64,000 nucleotides of DNA from an uncultured Eubacteriales bacterium (lineage in GTDB: Bacteria; Bacillota; Clostridia; Christensenellales; Aristaeellaceae), in NCBI GenBank assembly GCA_900542445.1, contig UQNN01000003.1, forward strand, positions 124,001 through 188,000, written 5' to 3'. The position numbers and the translations under genes are program-made. Shown here piece after piece: positions 15,913 to 25,228 of this stretch (its first letter is position 1; each line of letters begins with the position of its first letter). Below the pieces are notes generated by a model, which did no database searches, was not told where the DNA came from, and worked only from the letters and a program-made list of their open reading frames with translations.

Positions 15913-16934
15913 TTTTTGAAGAAAGAAATCCCAATCAAAATCCCTTCCGGAATCAGCAGAAACGGCGATACGGCCAGCAGCACGTCCATGCCGAAAAAGG
16001 CGGTCGCCATCAGCGCGCCCAGCAGCAGCGCCGCGCAGAGCCACAGGCTGAAAAAACGCAGTTTCGGGAATGCCGTTTCAAGCGCCTGTGCCGCCGCGCA
16101 GAGGGTGGAAACCGCGCCGATGAGCATCGAAAAGAGCTGGGCGAGTATCAGCAGCGTCTGCACCAGCCCTTCCCGCGGGCGCGCGCTGGCCAGAATCAGC
16201 ATCCGCGCGCCCCAGACATGCTGCCCCTGAATGATTTCATAGGGATTGCATAGAGCCAGCGCCGCCAGCATCAGCGCGCCGAGCAGGCCGCCGAGGCCGA
16301 TGCGCAGCGCGAAAAAGCCGCCTTTCGGCACAGGCGCAGGCGTTTCCAATTCCTGAGGCGGCAGAAAGAGCATCAGCGCGGGCGAACAGGCTGAAAGGCT
16401 GAGCAGTGCGCTCAGACCGAGGGATCGGACGCCAGCGCCCAGCAGCGGAAAAAGCCCAGCCATCGAGCTGGAGGAAAGCGAAAGCCCCGCAAAGACGGCC
16501 AGCGCGGCGGGCAGCAGCCAGCGAAGCGCAAACGCCACGCGGCACACGCCCGTGCCGGAAGACAGCGCGCAGAGAAGCGCAAACGAGAGGGTCAGCATCA
16601 GGCTGGTCAACAGACGGCCGTTTGGTAAAAGCGTCTGCTGAGCGAGCGTCGCGCCGGCGGCCAGCAGCAAAGCGCTGCAAACGAGCAGCGAAACGGCCAG
16701 CACAACGCAGAAGGCCCTTCCCGGCGCTTTGGAGAGCCTTTTGGGTGCGGCAAGGCCAATCGCTCCGCCCAGCAGCAGCGCGGGCACAGCGGCCTCATAC
16801 GCGGCGTTGAGGGCAAGCGGCACGGTCAGCCCCGTCCCGACGGCGAAAATCTGCGCGCCGCATGCGACGCCCGCCGCACAGGCCCGCGCGCGATAGGCGG
16901 CGCGGGTGCGCTGCTCAATGCTCCTGTCTTGCAA
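15900..16934 (-). CDS. gerAB: Spore germination permease, GerAB family
   Basis: A 344-residue, about ten-helix membrane protein of the amino acid-polyamine-organocation superfamily, the germinant-binding subunit of GerA-type receptors. Hydrophobic segments fill the whole length; loops such as CNPYEIIQGQHVWGARMLILA fit GerAB/YndE permeases. It probably starts at TTG 16934 inside the end of gerAA (20-nt overlap), with a GAGGG site about 7 nt upstream, implying translational coupling. Its stop codon lies in a repeat element. Sequence similarity within this family is low, so the call rests also on the operon. Confidence 0.8.
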   Translation of the reverse strand: MQDRSIEQRTRAAYRARACAAGVACGAQIFAVGTGLTVPLALNAAYEAAVPALLLGGAIGLAAPKRLSKAPGRAFCVVLAVSLLVCSALLLAAGATLAQQTLLPNGRLLTSLMLTLSFALLCALSSGTGVCRVAFALRWLLPAALAVFAGLSLSSSSMAGLFPLLGAGVRSLGLSALLSLSACSPALMLFLPPQELETPAPVPKGGFFALRIGLGGLLGALMLAALALCNPYEIIQGQHVWGARMLILASARPREGLVQTLLILAQLFSMLIGAVSTLCAAAQALETAFPKLRFFSLWLCAALLLGALMATAFFGMDVLLAVSPFLLIPEGILIGISFFKKAPS

Positions 16935-18381
16935 AAAAAGCCCTCGCTTTCTGCCGCCACAGCGGGAAACGAATCAACAGATCCGGGTTGCCGGGGCGCT
17001 TCGGCGTGAGCGGCGCGGTCAAAGGCGAACCGACCGAGCGCATGGCGCACGCGGCGCACAGCAGCGCAAGCCCCAGCAGCGCCATCAGATACAGGCCGCC
17101 CAGCGCGCCCGCCGTCAGAAATAAAAGCTGAATGATTTTTATGCCCACGCTCAGCGCATAGTTGGGGATGCAGAAACCGCCCAGTCCGCTGGCCGCGACG
17201 ACAATCAGCAGCAGCGGGCTGACGATGTCCGCGCTGACGGCGCTCTGCCCCAGAATCAGGCCGGAAACGATGCCCAGCGCGTTGCCCATCGCGCCCGGCG
17301 CGCGCAGTCCGGCCTCGCTGATGAGATCGAACGCCAGCGTCATCAGCAGCGCTTCCAGAAAAATGGGCGTGGGCACGCGGGAACTGGTTTCATAGACGCT
17401 GGCCAGCAGAATCGGCGAAATCAGCTCGGTGTGAAACCGAATGACGGCGATATACGCGCCCGGCAGAAACAGGTGAATCAGCATGCCGATGAGCCGAACG
17501 ACGCGCAGAAACGTGCCGTACTGCCAGCGCATGGAAGCGTCGTCCGACGTGTGGAGCTGGTGCCAGAAGGTCGAGGGCGCGCCCAGCGCCAGCGGCGAAC
17601 CATCCGTCAGCACGACGACCTGTCCCTCCGCCAGAAACGACGCGGCTCTGTCCGGCCGCTCGGTGGAGACGCACTGGGGAATCAGCGCCATCGGATGATC
17701 TTCGATCAGCTGCTCAACCTCGCCCGCCGATAATGCGAAATCGCTTGAACAGGCCGTCAGTCTTTTTCTGATACGCGCGAGCATCGCTTCATCCGCCGTG
17801 CCGCGCAGATACAGCAGCGCGCAGCGGGTTTTCATCGCGCCGCCGATGGAGAGAAATTCCGTCGTCAGCTCTTCGCGCTGCACAATGCGCCGAAGCAGGG
17901 TGATGTTGGTTCGGATGGATTCGCCGAAGCTTTCGTGCGGGCCGAGCACAACCTGCTCCGCCTCCGGTCTGCCGACGGCGCGCTTTTCAAACCCGCGCGT
18001 ATCCATCACGCACGCGGCTGCGCACCCGTCGCACAGCAGCACGCTCTGCCCGGAGAGCGCGTCCGCAATCAGGTCGTCGAAATTCGATTTCATCTCCGTC
18101 GGCAGGACGGAAACGACGTTTTCAATCAGATAATCGACACGGCTTTCCGCCGGCGCATCCTCTCCGGCGTCGGGCGGCAGGGCCATGCACGGCTTGAGGA
18201 TGTTTTCATCGATTTCGCGCGTATCGGTCATGCCGTCGATGGTCATCAGGGCGGAGATAAACGCGCCGCTGCGGAATCTGCGGATGATGATATCCGCGTT
18301 GCCCGACGCACCGAAGCGGTCGCGGAACACGCCGATGTTGCGCGCCAAATCCGCGCTGAGCGAAATGGGATCGTCCTCCAT
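16915..18381 (-). CDS. gerAA: Spore germination protein GerAA
   Basis: A 488-residue A subunit of the germinant receptor, now viewed as an ion channel of the spore inner membrane. The soluble N-terminal domain (1-240) has the family's VLLCDGCAAACVMDTRGFEKR and GPHESFGESIRTNITLLRRI segments. The C-terminal part has about five helices with SSRVPTPIFLEALLMTLAFDLISEAG and the glycine-rich segment GGFCIPNY. GGAGG lies 7 nt before ATG 18381. Upstream, GCATGA and TATCCTA spaced 17 bp resemble a forespore sigma-G promoter, which would fit expression during sporulation; this is weak evidence. Confidence 0.93.
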   Translation of the reverse strand: MEDDPISLSADLARNIGVFRDRFGASGNADIIIRRFRSGAFISALMTIDGMTDTREIDENILKPCMALPPDAGEDAPAESRVDYLIENVVSVLPTEMKSNFDDLIADALSGQSVLLCDGCAAACVMDTRGFEKRAVGRPEAEQVVLGPHESFGESIRTNITLLRRIVQREELTTEFLSIGGAMKTRCALLYLRGTADEAMLARIRKRLTACSSDFALSAGEVEQLIEDHPMALIPQCVSTERPDRAASFLAEGQVVVLTDGSPLALGAPSTFWHQLHTSDDASMRWQYGTFLRVVRLIGMLIHLFLPGAYIAVIRFHTELISPILLASVYETSSRVPTPIFLEALLMTLAFDLISEAGLRAPGAMGNALGIVSGLILGQSAVSADIVSPLLLIVVAASGLGGFCIPNYALSVGIKIIQLLFLTAGALGGLYLMALLGLALLCAACAMRSVGSPLTAPLTPKRPGNPDLLIRFPLWRQKARAFFARQEH

Positions 18382-18595
18382 GAATACGCCTCCATGCGTG
18401 TGTTTGGCAGATAGGATATCCGAAACGCACGCGTGTCATGCAGGGGCCGATTCATCGGACGATTTGTCAGAATTGACCGATATGACAACAAAAAAACACA
18501 CAATTTTGAGTGTCGGCTATGGCCTTTGCATGAAAGGTGTGTTATACTAAAGCCAATAGGAAAGTTTTGACTTGTTTCATAAGGAGGACATGCTC

Positions 18596-19432
18596 ATGCA
18601 GCTTACCGTTCGTCAGCCTTCCGCGTCCGAGGATGCGAAGCACTATACCACAGACCGTCTGCGCAGCGAATACCTCATCGAGACCGTGTTCGCGCCGGAC
18701 GACGCGATTTTAACCTATTCCCATTTTGACCGCATCATCGCCGGCGGCGTGATGCCCGTCAACAAGAGCGTGGAGCTGGTCGGCTGCAAGGAGTTGGCTT
18801 CCGATACGTTCCTCCAGCGCCGCGAGATGGGCGTGATTAACATCGGCGGCAAGGGCAAGATCACCGTGGACGGCACGGTCTACGACCTCAAGCAGTATGA
18901 CGGCCTGTATGTCGGCATGGGCGCGAAGGAGCTGAGCTTCACCAGCGACGATCCGGCCGATCCGGCTAAGTTCTACATCAACACCTGCCCGGCGCATAAG
19001 ACCTATCCGACCGTCAAAATTGACATCGACAAGGCCAACAAGCGCCCGTTGGGCAGCGTGGAGACCTGCAACAAGCGCGTCATCAACCAGTATATCCATC
19101 CGGCCGTCATGCAGAGCTGCCAGCTGTGCATGGGCATGACCCAGCTCGCGCCGGGCAGCAACTGGAATTCCATGCCCTGCCACACGCACGAGCGCCGCAT
19201 GGAGGTCTATTTCTACTTCGATCTCAAGGATAACAACGTCGTCTTCCACATGATGGGCGAGCCGACCGAGACCCGCCACCTGCTCATGCACAACGAGCAG
19301 GCCGTCATCTCCCCGTCCTGGTCGATCCACACCGGCGTGGGCACGAGCAACTACACCTTTATCTGGGGCATGTGCGGCGAGAATCAGGAATTTGACGACA
19401 TGGACAACATCGATCCGATGGATCTGCGGTAA
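18596..19432 (+). CDS. kduI: 5-keto-4-deoxyuronate isomerase KduI
   Basis: A 278-residue cupin-fold zinc isomerase that converts 4-deoxy-L-threo-5-hexosulose uronate to 2,5-diketo-3-deoxygluconate, a step in pectin and glycosaminoglycan breakdown. The metal motif HTHERRMEVYFYF (His, His and Glu) and the following TRHLLMHNEQAVISPSWSIHTGVGTSNY are diagnostic, and the length equals the E. coli enzyme. ATG 18596 is chosen since AAGGAGG is 8 nt upstream; the ATG at 18590 is too close. Codons are strongly C-ending, as in highly expressed genes. A TATACT element lies at 18543-18548 with a poor -35, suggesting activator dependence. kduD follows 65 bp later. Confidence 0.96.
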   Translation: MQLTVRQPSASEDAKHYTTDRLRSEYLIETVFAPDDAILTYSHFDRIIAGGVMPVNKSVELVGCKELASDTFLQRREMGVINIGGKGKITVDGTVYDLKQYDGLYVGMGAKELSFTSDDPADPAKFYINTCPAHKTYPTVKIDIDKANKRPLGSVETCNKRVINQYIHPAVMQSCQLCMGMTQLAPGSNWNSMPCHTHERRMEVYFYFDLKDNNVVFHMMGEPTETRHLLMHNEQAVISPSWSIHTGVGTSNYTFIWGMCGENQEFDDMDNIDPMDLR

Positions 19433-19497
19433 TCTTTGATTCTGCCTTGCGGCGGAATGATGAGATACAGAAATCATCAAGAAGGAGGCTTTTTCCC

Positions 19498-20301
19498 ATG
19501 AACGAATTTATGAAGAATTTCAGTCTGGAAGGCAAGATTGCCTTCGTCACCGGCGCGTCTTACGGCATCGGCTTCGCCATCGCCAGCGCGTATGCGGCGG
19601 CGGGCGCGACCATCGTCTTCAACGATATCAATCAGGAGCTGGTCAACAAGGGTCTGGCCGCTTACGAAGAGAAGGGCATCAAGGCGCACGGCTATGTCTG
19701 CGACGTGACCGACGAGGAAGCGGTGCAGAAGACCGTCGCCAAGATCCGTGAGGAAGTCGGCATCATCGATATTCTGGTCAACAACGCCGGCATCATCAAG
19801 CGCATCCCGATGCTGGAGATGAGCGTCGCCGATTTCCGCAAGGTCATCGACGTTGACCTGAACGCGCCGTTCATCGTCTCCAAGGCCTGCATTCCGGGCA
19901 TGATCGAAAAGGGCCACGGCAAGATCATCAACATCTGCTCCATGATGAGCGAGTTGGGCCGTGAGACCGTTTCCGCCTACGCGGCGGCTAAGGGCGGCCT
20001 GAAGATGCTGACCCGCAACATCTGCTCCGAGTATGGCGAGGCGAACATCCAGTGCAACGGCATCGGTCCGGGCTACATCGAGACCCCGCAGACCGCGCCG
20101 CTGCGCGAGCGTCAGCCGGACGGCAGCCGTCATCCGTTTGACCAGTTCATCATCTCCAAGACCCCTGCCGCGCGCTGGGGCAAGACGGAGGACCTCCAGG
20201 GCCCGGCCGTGTTCCTCGCGTCCGACGCGTCCAACTTCGTCAACGGCCACATCCTCTACGTGGACGGCGGCATTCTGGCCTATATCGGCAAGCAGCCGTA
20301 A
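19498..20301 (+). CDS. kduD: 2-deoxy-D-gluconate 3-dehydrogenase KduD
   Basis: A 267-residue short-chain dehydrogenase that reduces 2,5-diketo-3-deoxygluconate to 2-keto-3-deoxygluconate with NAD(P)H, directly after the KduI step. It has the Rossmann TGASYGIG motif (about 18-25), NNAG (about 91-94) and the catalytic Ser and YAAAK. The gene-pair order and codon usage match kduI. AAGGAGG lies about 9 nt before ATG 19498. The kdgK/kdgA genes needed to finish the pathway are not in the window. A strong terminator follows. Confidence 0.95.
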   Translation: MNEFMKNFSLEGKIAFVTGASYGIGFAIASAYAAAGATIVFNDINQELVNKGLAAYEEKGIKAHGYVCDVTDEEAVQKTVAKIREEVGIIDILVNNAGIIKRIPMLEMSVADFRKVIDVDLNAPFIVSKACIPGMIEKGHGKIINICSMMSELGRETVSAYAAAKGGLKMLTRNICSEYGEANIQCNGIGPGYIETPQTAPLRERQPDGSRHPFDQFIISKTPAARWGKTEDLQGPAVFLASDASNFVNGHILYVDGGILAYIGKQP

Positions 20302-20327
20302 GCGGATTGGAAAGCGCATAAAGGCAT

Positions 20328-20370
20328 AAAAAAGCCGAACTTCTTCAATCATGAAGGGGTTCGGCTTTTT
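20328..20370. terminator. Bidirectional terminator after kduD
   Basis: AAAAAAGCCGAAC (20328-20340) pairs with GTTCGGCTTTTT (20359-20370). It works for kduD on the plus strand and for the convergent dipeptidase gene on the minus strand. Confidence 0.9.
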
Positions 20371-20378
20371 CATGCCTA

Positions 20379-20984
20379 TCAGTTTTCAAAGTCAAAATAC
20401 GTTTCCGGATACGGTTCGTTTTTCAGCCGATAATGCCACCATTCCTCACTGTATGCCTCGAAACCCGCATCCTCCATGCCTGTTTTGAGCAGGCGGCGGT
20501 TTTCCCTCTGCGCGGCGGTCAACTGGGCGTATTCGTGCGCGGAAATCGGCGAAAACCAGTCAAATTCACCGCCCATATCCAGCGGCACGCCCTTCTCATC
20601 CGTCAAAGTCAAATCAACGGTTGAGCCGCGCGAATGGCCGGAGCGCCGCGCAATATATCCGCGCGGAAAAAGCTCCCGTTTTTCCAGCGTCGGATAAAAT
20701 TCGGCCTTACCGACGGTATCGTTTTCAGCTTGCGCCCAGAGGACGAAATCATCCACCGCGCGCTGCGGACGATACGCGTCGTAAATCAGCAGACGCAGCC
20801 CCTTTGAGCCGAAATGTGCCGCCGCCTTTTTCAGCGCCAGCGCGGCAGGCAGGGTCAGCACGGCGCGCGCCGCGCCATACCCGCAGGCGGGACGGCCCAT
20901 GAAATTGTGACTGCCCGCATAGCGGATATCTTCAAACGCATCCGGGATGATGTCGCGGACGTAAACGAAGTCTTCAGGAAGCAT
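20379..20984 (-). CDS. D-alanyl-D-alanine dipeptidase (VanX-like, M15D)
   Basis: A 201-residue zinc dipeptidase that hydrolyses D-Ala-D-Ala, probably for peptidoglycan turnover. The M15D motifs are clear: SGHSRGSTVDLTL (zinc His and Asp, about 115-127) and EEWWHYRL (catalytic Glu and third zinc His). There is no signal peptide, so it acts in the cytoplasm. It starts 5 bp after the fhs stop, so it is the second gene of an fhs operon. No vanH/vanA genes are nearby, so resistance to vancomycin is not implied. Family members without resistance genes are common (DdpX type). Confidence 0.88.
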   Translation of the reverse strand: MLPEDFVYVRDIIPDAFEDIRYAGSHNFMGRPACGYGAARAVLTLPAALALKKAAAHFGSKGLRLLIYDAYRPQRAVDDFVLWAQAENDTVGKAEFYPTLEKRELFPRGYIARRSGHSRGSTVDLTLTDEKGVPLDMGGEFDWFSPISAHEYAQLTAAQRENRRLLKTGMEDAGFEAYSEEWWHYRLKNEPYPETYFDFEN

Positions 20985-20989
20985 GCTTT

Positions 20990-22660
20990 TCAGAACAACC
21001 CCGTAATCTTTCCGTCGTCCGTCACATCGATATTGACGGCGGCGGGCACTTTCGGCAGGCCCGGCATGGTCATGATATCGCCGGAAAGGGCAACCACAAA
21101 GCCCGCGCCCGCGCTGACTTTGACGCTGCGAATGGTCAGCGTGAAACCTTCCGGCGCGCCGAGCTTTTTCGCGTCGTCGGAGAAGGAATACTGCGTTTTC
21201 GCGATGCACACGGGCATATGGCCGCAGCCTTCGTCGGTCAGCTGCTTGAGCGTTTTCGTCGCGGCAGGCGTGAACGCCACGTCCTTCGCGCCGTAAATGC
21301 GCGTCGCGACGGCGCGGATTTTATCCGCCAGCGGCAGCTCGTCGGGATAGGTGAACGCAAACGCGGAAGGATCGGCCTGGTCTGCCTCTTCCATCACCAG
21401 CCGGGCCAGCTCACGGCCGCCCTCGCCGCCCTTCGCCCAAACCTCGCAGAGCGCGACTTTCGCGCCGGTTTCCGCCGCCGCACGGCGCACCAGCTCGATT
21501 TCCGCGTCGGTATCGGTCGTAAAGCGGTTGAGCGCGACCACCGGATGCAGACCCCAGACCTCGCGGATGTTGCGCAGATGGCGGCGCAGATTGGCGAGGC
21601 CGCGTTCCAGCGCTTCGAGGTTCTCCGTGCCGAGGTCGGCTTTGGCCACGCCGCCGTGGCTCTTGAGCGCGCGAACCGTCGCCACGAGCACGACCGCGCT
21701 GGGCACGAGATTCGCCATGCGGCACTTGATATCGATGAATTTTTCCGCGCCGAGGTCTGCGCCAAAGCCCGCCTCCGTCACCACAACGTCTGCCAGACGG
21801 AGCGCCGTCTGCGTGGCGATCACCGTGTTGCAGCCGTGCGCGATGTTGGCGAACGGGCCGCCGTGAACGAACGCGGGCGTGCCGATGAGCGTTTGCACGA
21901 GGTTCGGGCGGAGGGCGTCTTTGAGCAGCGCCGTCGCCGCGCCCTGCGCGTGGATATCCCCCGCGGTCACGGGCTTGTCGTCATAGGTGCGGGCGACGAC
22001 AATGCGGGCGATGCGCGCCTTGAGATCCGCAATGGAGGAAGCGAGACAAAGCGTCGCCATGATTTCGCTGGCCGTCGTGATGTCAAACCCATCTTCGCGC
22101 GGCGTGCCGTTGGGCTTGCCGCCCAGACCGTCGAGAATATTGCGCAACTGACGGTCATTCATATCCATGCAGCGCTTCCAAGTCACGCGGCGCGGATCGA
22201 TGCCCAGCGGATTGCCCTGCTGAATGCTGTTGTCTACCATCGCGGCGATCAGGTTGTTCGCCGCCGTGATGGCGTGCATGTCGCCCGTGAAATGCAGATT
22301 GATGTCCTCCATCGGCACGACCTGCGCATAGCCGCCGCCCGCCGCGCCGCCCTTCACACCGAAAACAGGGCCGAGAGACGGTTCGCGAAGCGCGAGGCAC
22401 GCGTTGTATCCCTCCAGCCGCAAAGCGTCGGCCAGTCCGATGGAAACGGTCGTCTTGCCTTCGCCAGCCGGGGTCGGATTGATGGCTGTGACCAGAACCA
22501 GCCTGCCTTTCTGCGGACGATCCTTCAAAGCAAGGTAATCCACCTTTGCCTTATAGCGGCCGTAAGGTTCCAGCAGATCGGGCGTAAGGCCGAGCGTATC
22601 GGCGATTTTTTCAATGGGCTGCATCACGCAGGACTGCGCAATTTCAATATCGGTCAACAT
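20990..22660 (-). CDS. fhs: Formate--tetrahydrofolate ligase
   Basis: A 556-residue enzyme that makes 10-formyl-THF from formate, ATP and tetrahydrofolate, entering one-carbon and Wood-Ljungdahl-type pathways. The P-loop-like TPAGEGKTT (near 63-71) and the stretch KGGAAGGGYAQVVPMEDINL are hallmarks, as are GGPFANIAHGCNT and EAGFGADLGAEKF. Length is standard. ATG 22660 is preferred because AAGGAGG is 6 nt upstream; the ATG at 22666 abuts the site. A consensus promoter lies at 22711-22739. No other one-carbon gene is next to it. Confidence 0.97.
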   Translation of the reverse strand: MLTDIEIAQSCVMQPIEKIADTLGLTPDLLEPYGRYKAKVDYLALKDRPQKGRLVLVTAINPTPAGEGKTTVSIGLADALRLEGYNACLALREPSLGPVFGVKGGAAGGGYAQVVPMEDINLHFTGDMHAITAANNLIAAMVDNSIQQGNPLGIDPRRVTWKRCMDMNDRQLRNILDGLGGKPNGTPREDGFDITTASEIMATLCLASSIADLKARIARIVVARTYDDKPVTAGDIHAQGAATALLKDALRPNLVQTLIGTPAFVHGGPFANIAHGCNTVIATQTALRLADVVVTEAGFGADLGAEKFIDIKCRMANLVPSAVVLVATVRALKSHGGVAKADLGTENLEALERGLANLRRHLRNIREVWGLHPVVALNRFTTDTDAEIELVRRAAAETGAKVALCEVWAKGGEGGRELARLVMEEADQADPSAFAFTYPDELPLADKIRAVATRIYGAKDVAFTPAATKTLKQLTDEGCGHMPVCIAKTQYSFSDDAKKLGAPEGFTLTIRSVKVSAGAGFVVALSGDIMTMPGLPKVPAAVNIDVTDDGKITGLF

Positions 22661-22710
22661 GAGCATCCTCCTTCATCTGAACGAAAATGGGATGACGATT
22701 GAATAAATTG

Positions 22711-22739
22711 ATTATAAAGGAAAAAAGGATGCAATGCAA
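22711..22739 (-). promoter_or_regulatory. Promoter of fhs
   Basis: On the minus strand, TTGCAT (22739-22734) and TATAAT (22716-22711) with a 17-bp spacer. The leader to the fhs start is about 45 nt. Confidence 0.8.
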
Positions 22740-22847
22740 TGCTTTACGAACGTTCACCCGCGGATTTTTCTGCAAATGAAAAGCCTTAAAAAGACAGGAG
22801 AATTGAAACAAATTGTCAATTTTGAGTTGAATTCCGTCGTTTTTTTC

Positions 22848-22876
22848 TTGCTTTTTGCCTTTTATCGTGATAAGAT
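22848..22876 (+). promoter_or_regulatory. Promoter of serC-serA
   Basis: TTGCTT (22848-22853), 17-bp spacer, TAAGAT (22871-22876). The predicted transcript begins near 22883, at the foot of a hairpin. Confidence 0.65.
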
Positions 22877-22882
22877 ATTTCA

Positions 22883-22963
22883 AACGCTTTTCCGTGGTAA
22901 AGGCGTAAAGACGCGCCTTGACGAAATGAAAACCGGAAAGCGTCTGCATTTTTTTATTTTTTC
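22883..22963 (+). ncRNA. Structured 5' leader of serC (candidate cis-regulatory RNA)
   Basis: An outer stem pairs ACGCTTTTCCG (22884-22894) with CGGAAAGCGT (22934-22943), one T bulged. An inner stem pairs AAGGCG (22900-22905) with CGCCTT (22914-22919), leaving a purine-rich GACGAAATGAAAAC internal strand. A T-run (22949-22962) and then the AAGGAGG of serC follow, so the fold could control termination or ribosome access. I cannot match it to a known riboswitch class. Confidence 0.5.
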
Positions 22964-22978
22964 AAGGAGGCTTATCTT

Positions 22979-24046
22979 ATGGAACGCGTATTCAATTTTG
23001 CGCCAGGCCCGTCCATGCTGCCGCTGCCCGTGCTTGAGCAGATTCAGAAGGAGCTGCTGTGTTACGGCAGTACCGGCATGTCCGTGATGGAGATGAGCCA
23101 CCGATCTAAAATGTATCTGGATATCTTCAATCAGACCGTCGCCGATCTGCGCGAAGTGATGGCCATTCCGGAGAATTACAAGGTCATTTTCCCGCAGGGC
23201 GGCGCGACGGCCATGTTCGCGGCGGTCGCCATGAACCTGATGGACGGCGGAAAAGCCGATTATATCGATTCCGGCAACTTCTCTCATAACGCGCTGGTGG
23301 AAGCGCAGAAATACGGCGAGGTCAACGTCGCCGGTTCTTCCCGCGCGGAAAACTATACGCATATTCCGGATTATACCCTCTCGCCGGACGCGAAGTATGT
23401 CCACATCACGACCAACAACACGATCTACGGCACACGCTGGGATCACATTCCCGACACGGGCAGCGTGCCGCTGGTTGCGGACATGTCCTCCAACATCCTG
23501 AGCGAGGTTTACGACGTGAGCAGGTTCGGCGTGATTTATGCCGGCGCGCAGAAGAACGTCGCGCCCGCGGGCGTGGTCATCCTGATCGTGCGCGAAGACC
23601 TGCTCGGCCACGAACTGCCGATCACCCCGAAAGTCATGAATTTCGCCAAGCTCGCCGAGGCGGACAGCATGCTCAACACGCCGAACTGCTTCGGCATCTA
23701 TGTCGCGGGCCTGACCTTCAAATGGATTAAAGCGCAGGGCGGCGTTGCGGCGCTGGAAAAAGTCAACATCGAAAAAGCTAAACTGCTCTATGATTATCTG
23801 GATGAAAGCAAGCTGTTTATCGGCACGGCGCAGAAGCGCGACCGCAGCCGCATGAATGTCACGTTTGTCACCGGGGATCCGGAACTGGACGCGAAATTCG
23901 TCAAGGAAGCCGCCGCGCAGGGCCTTGTGAATCTCAAAGGGCACCGCATTGTCGGCGGTATGCGCGCAAGCATCTATAACGCCATGCCGATGGAAGGCGT
24001 GAAGAAGCTCGTCGATTTCATGAAACAATTTGAAATGGAGAATTGA
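22979..24046 (+). CDS. serC: Phosphoserine aminotransferase
   Basis: A 355-residue PLP enzyme that converts 3-phosphohydroxypyruvate and glutamate to phosphoserine. It starts RVFNFAPGPSMLP, the classic SerC opening. The PLP lysine is in GAQKNVAPAG (Lys about 196). GGATAMFAA and TTNNTIYGTRW bind the cofactor phosphate and substrate. AAGGAGG lies 8-9 nt before ATG 22979. serA follows with a 3-bp gap, so both steps of serine synthesis are coupled behind the structured leader at 22883-22963. serB is not nearby. Confidence 0.97.
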   Translation: MERVFNFAPGPSMLPLPVLEQIQKELLCYGSTGMSVMEMSHRSKMYLDIFNQTVADLREVMAIPENYKVIFPQGGATAMFAAVAMNLMDGGKADYIDSGNFSHNALVEAQKYGEVNVAGSSRAENYTHIPDYTLSPDAKYVHITTNNTIYGTRWDHIPDTGSVPLVADMSSNILSEVYDVSRFGVIYAGAQKNVAPAGVVILIVREDLLGHELPITPKVMNFAKLAEADSMLNTPNCFGIYVAGLTFKWIKAQGGVAALEKVNIEKAKLLYDYLDESKLFIGTAQKRDRSRMNVTFVTGDPELDAKFVKEAAAQGLVNLKGHRIVGGMRASIYNAMPMEGVKKLVDFMKQFEMEN

Positions 24047-24049
24047 GTG

Positions 24050-25228
24050 ATGAACTATCAGATTCAAACGCTGAACGCGATTTCTCCCGCGATTTATACC
24101 CAACTCGGCGAACATTATCACGTCAGCGATCACGCCGAACAGCCGGACGCCATTCTCGTCCGTTCGGCTTCCATGCACGACCTCCCGCTTGCGCCTTCCG
24201 TGCTGTGCATTGCGCGCGCAGGCGCAGGCACGAACAACATTCCGATTGACGCATGCACGCAGGCGGGCGTGTGCGTATTGAATACGCCGGGAGCGAACGC
24301 GAACGCCGTCTGCGAAATGGTGCTGGCGGCCATGCTGCTCTCCTGCCGCGATATTGTCAGCGGCATCGAATGGGCACGCGGCCTGAAGGGACAGGGCGAC
24401 GGCATTGAAAAGGCCGTCGAAAAAGGCAAAAAGGCGTTTGTCGGCCCGGAACTGCGCGGCAAGACGCTCGGCGTGATCGGTCTGGGCGCCATCGGCGTGC
24501 TGGTTGCCAACGCGGCTGTTGCGCTGGGCATGAACGTCGTCGGTTATGACCCGATGATTTCCGTCGAGCACGCGTGGAAGCTCTCGCAGCGCGTCAAGCA
24601 CGAAAATTCGCTCGACGAGCTGTTTGCCGCCTGCGATTTCATCACCGTGCATGTGCCGATGAACGATAAGACCCGCGGCATGATCGGCCGCCGGGCGCTG
24701 TCGCTTTGCAAAAAAGGCGTGCGCATTCTGAATTATGCGCGCGGCGGGCTGGTCGATGAAGCCGCGCTGCTTGAAGCGCTGGCAGACGGACGCGTCGCGG
24801 CCTATGTCACGGATTTCCCTTCCGACGCGCTGCTGGGTGCAAAGGGCGTAATCTGCACGCCGCATCTGGGCGCATCCACGCCGGAAAGCGAGGAGAACTG
24901 CGCCGTCATGGCTGCCGCGCAGACGCGGGACTTCCTCGAATCGGGCATCATCCACAACAGCGTGAATTTGCCAGCCGTGGACGTCGCGCCCGTCAGCAAG
25001 CCGCGCCTTTTCTGCATCCATGAAAACGTGCCGAATGTGCTCGGCTCGATTACCTCCGCCGTCGCGGGCTTTGGGCTGAATATCTCCGATCTGGTCAACC
25101 GTTCGCGCGGGAATATCGCCGTTTCCGTCGTCGATCTGGACGACGTGCCGAAAGAAAAACAGAGCGCGCTGATTGAAGCCGTAGAAAAGCTTGCGGGCAT
25201 GAAGCGGGTGAGGCTGCTGGGGGTATAA
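24050..25228 (+). CDS. serA: D-3-phosphoglycerate dehydrogenase
   Basis: A 392-residue NAD-dependent dehydrogenase for the first step of serine synthesis. The Rossmann motif is VIGLGAIG (near 145). Catalytic Arg, Glu and His lie in NYARGGLVDEAAL, the acidic stretch after it, and CTPHLGAST. The C-terminus (about 322-392) is an ACT domain (ENVPNVLGSITSAVAGFGLNI), usually the site of serine feedback. Start ATG 24050; the GTG at 24047 is an alternative, with GGAG upstream of both. It is the second gene of serC-serA, followed by a MITE-like element and a terminator. Confidence 0.95.
   Translation: MNYQIQTLNAISPAIYTQLGEHYHVSDHAEQPDAILVRSASMHDLPLAPSVLCIARAGAGTNNIPIDACTQAGVCVLNTPGANANAVCEMVLAAMLLSCRDIVSGIEWARGLKGQGDGIEKAVEKGKKAFVGPELRGKTLGVIGLGAIGVLVANAAVALGMNVVGYDPMISVEHAWKLSQRVKHENSLDELFAACDFITVHVPMNDKTRGMIGRRALSLCKKGVRILNYARGGLVDEAALLEALADGRVAAYVTDFPSDALLGAKGVICTPHLGASTPESEENCAVMAAAQTRDFLESGIIHNSVNLPAVDVAPVSKPRLFCIHENVPNVLGSITSAVAGFGLNISDLVNRSRGNIAVSVVDLDDVPKEKQSALIEAVEKLAGMKRVRLLGV

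Noticed and set aside
20379..20984. Vancomycin resistance function for the VanX-like dipeptidase
   Set aside because: No vanH, vanA/B or vanRS genes are nearby; the operon partner is fhs.
22880..25021. A 713-codon minus-strand frame across serC-serA
   Set aside because: Antisense shadow; both plus-strand genes have all catalytic motifs.
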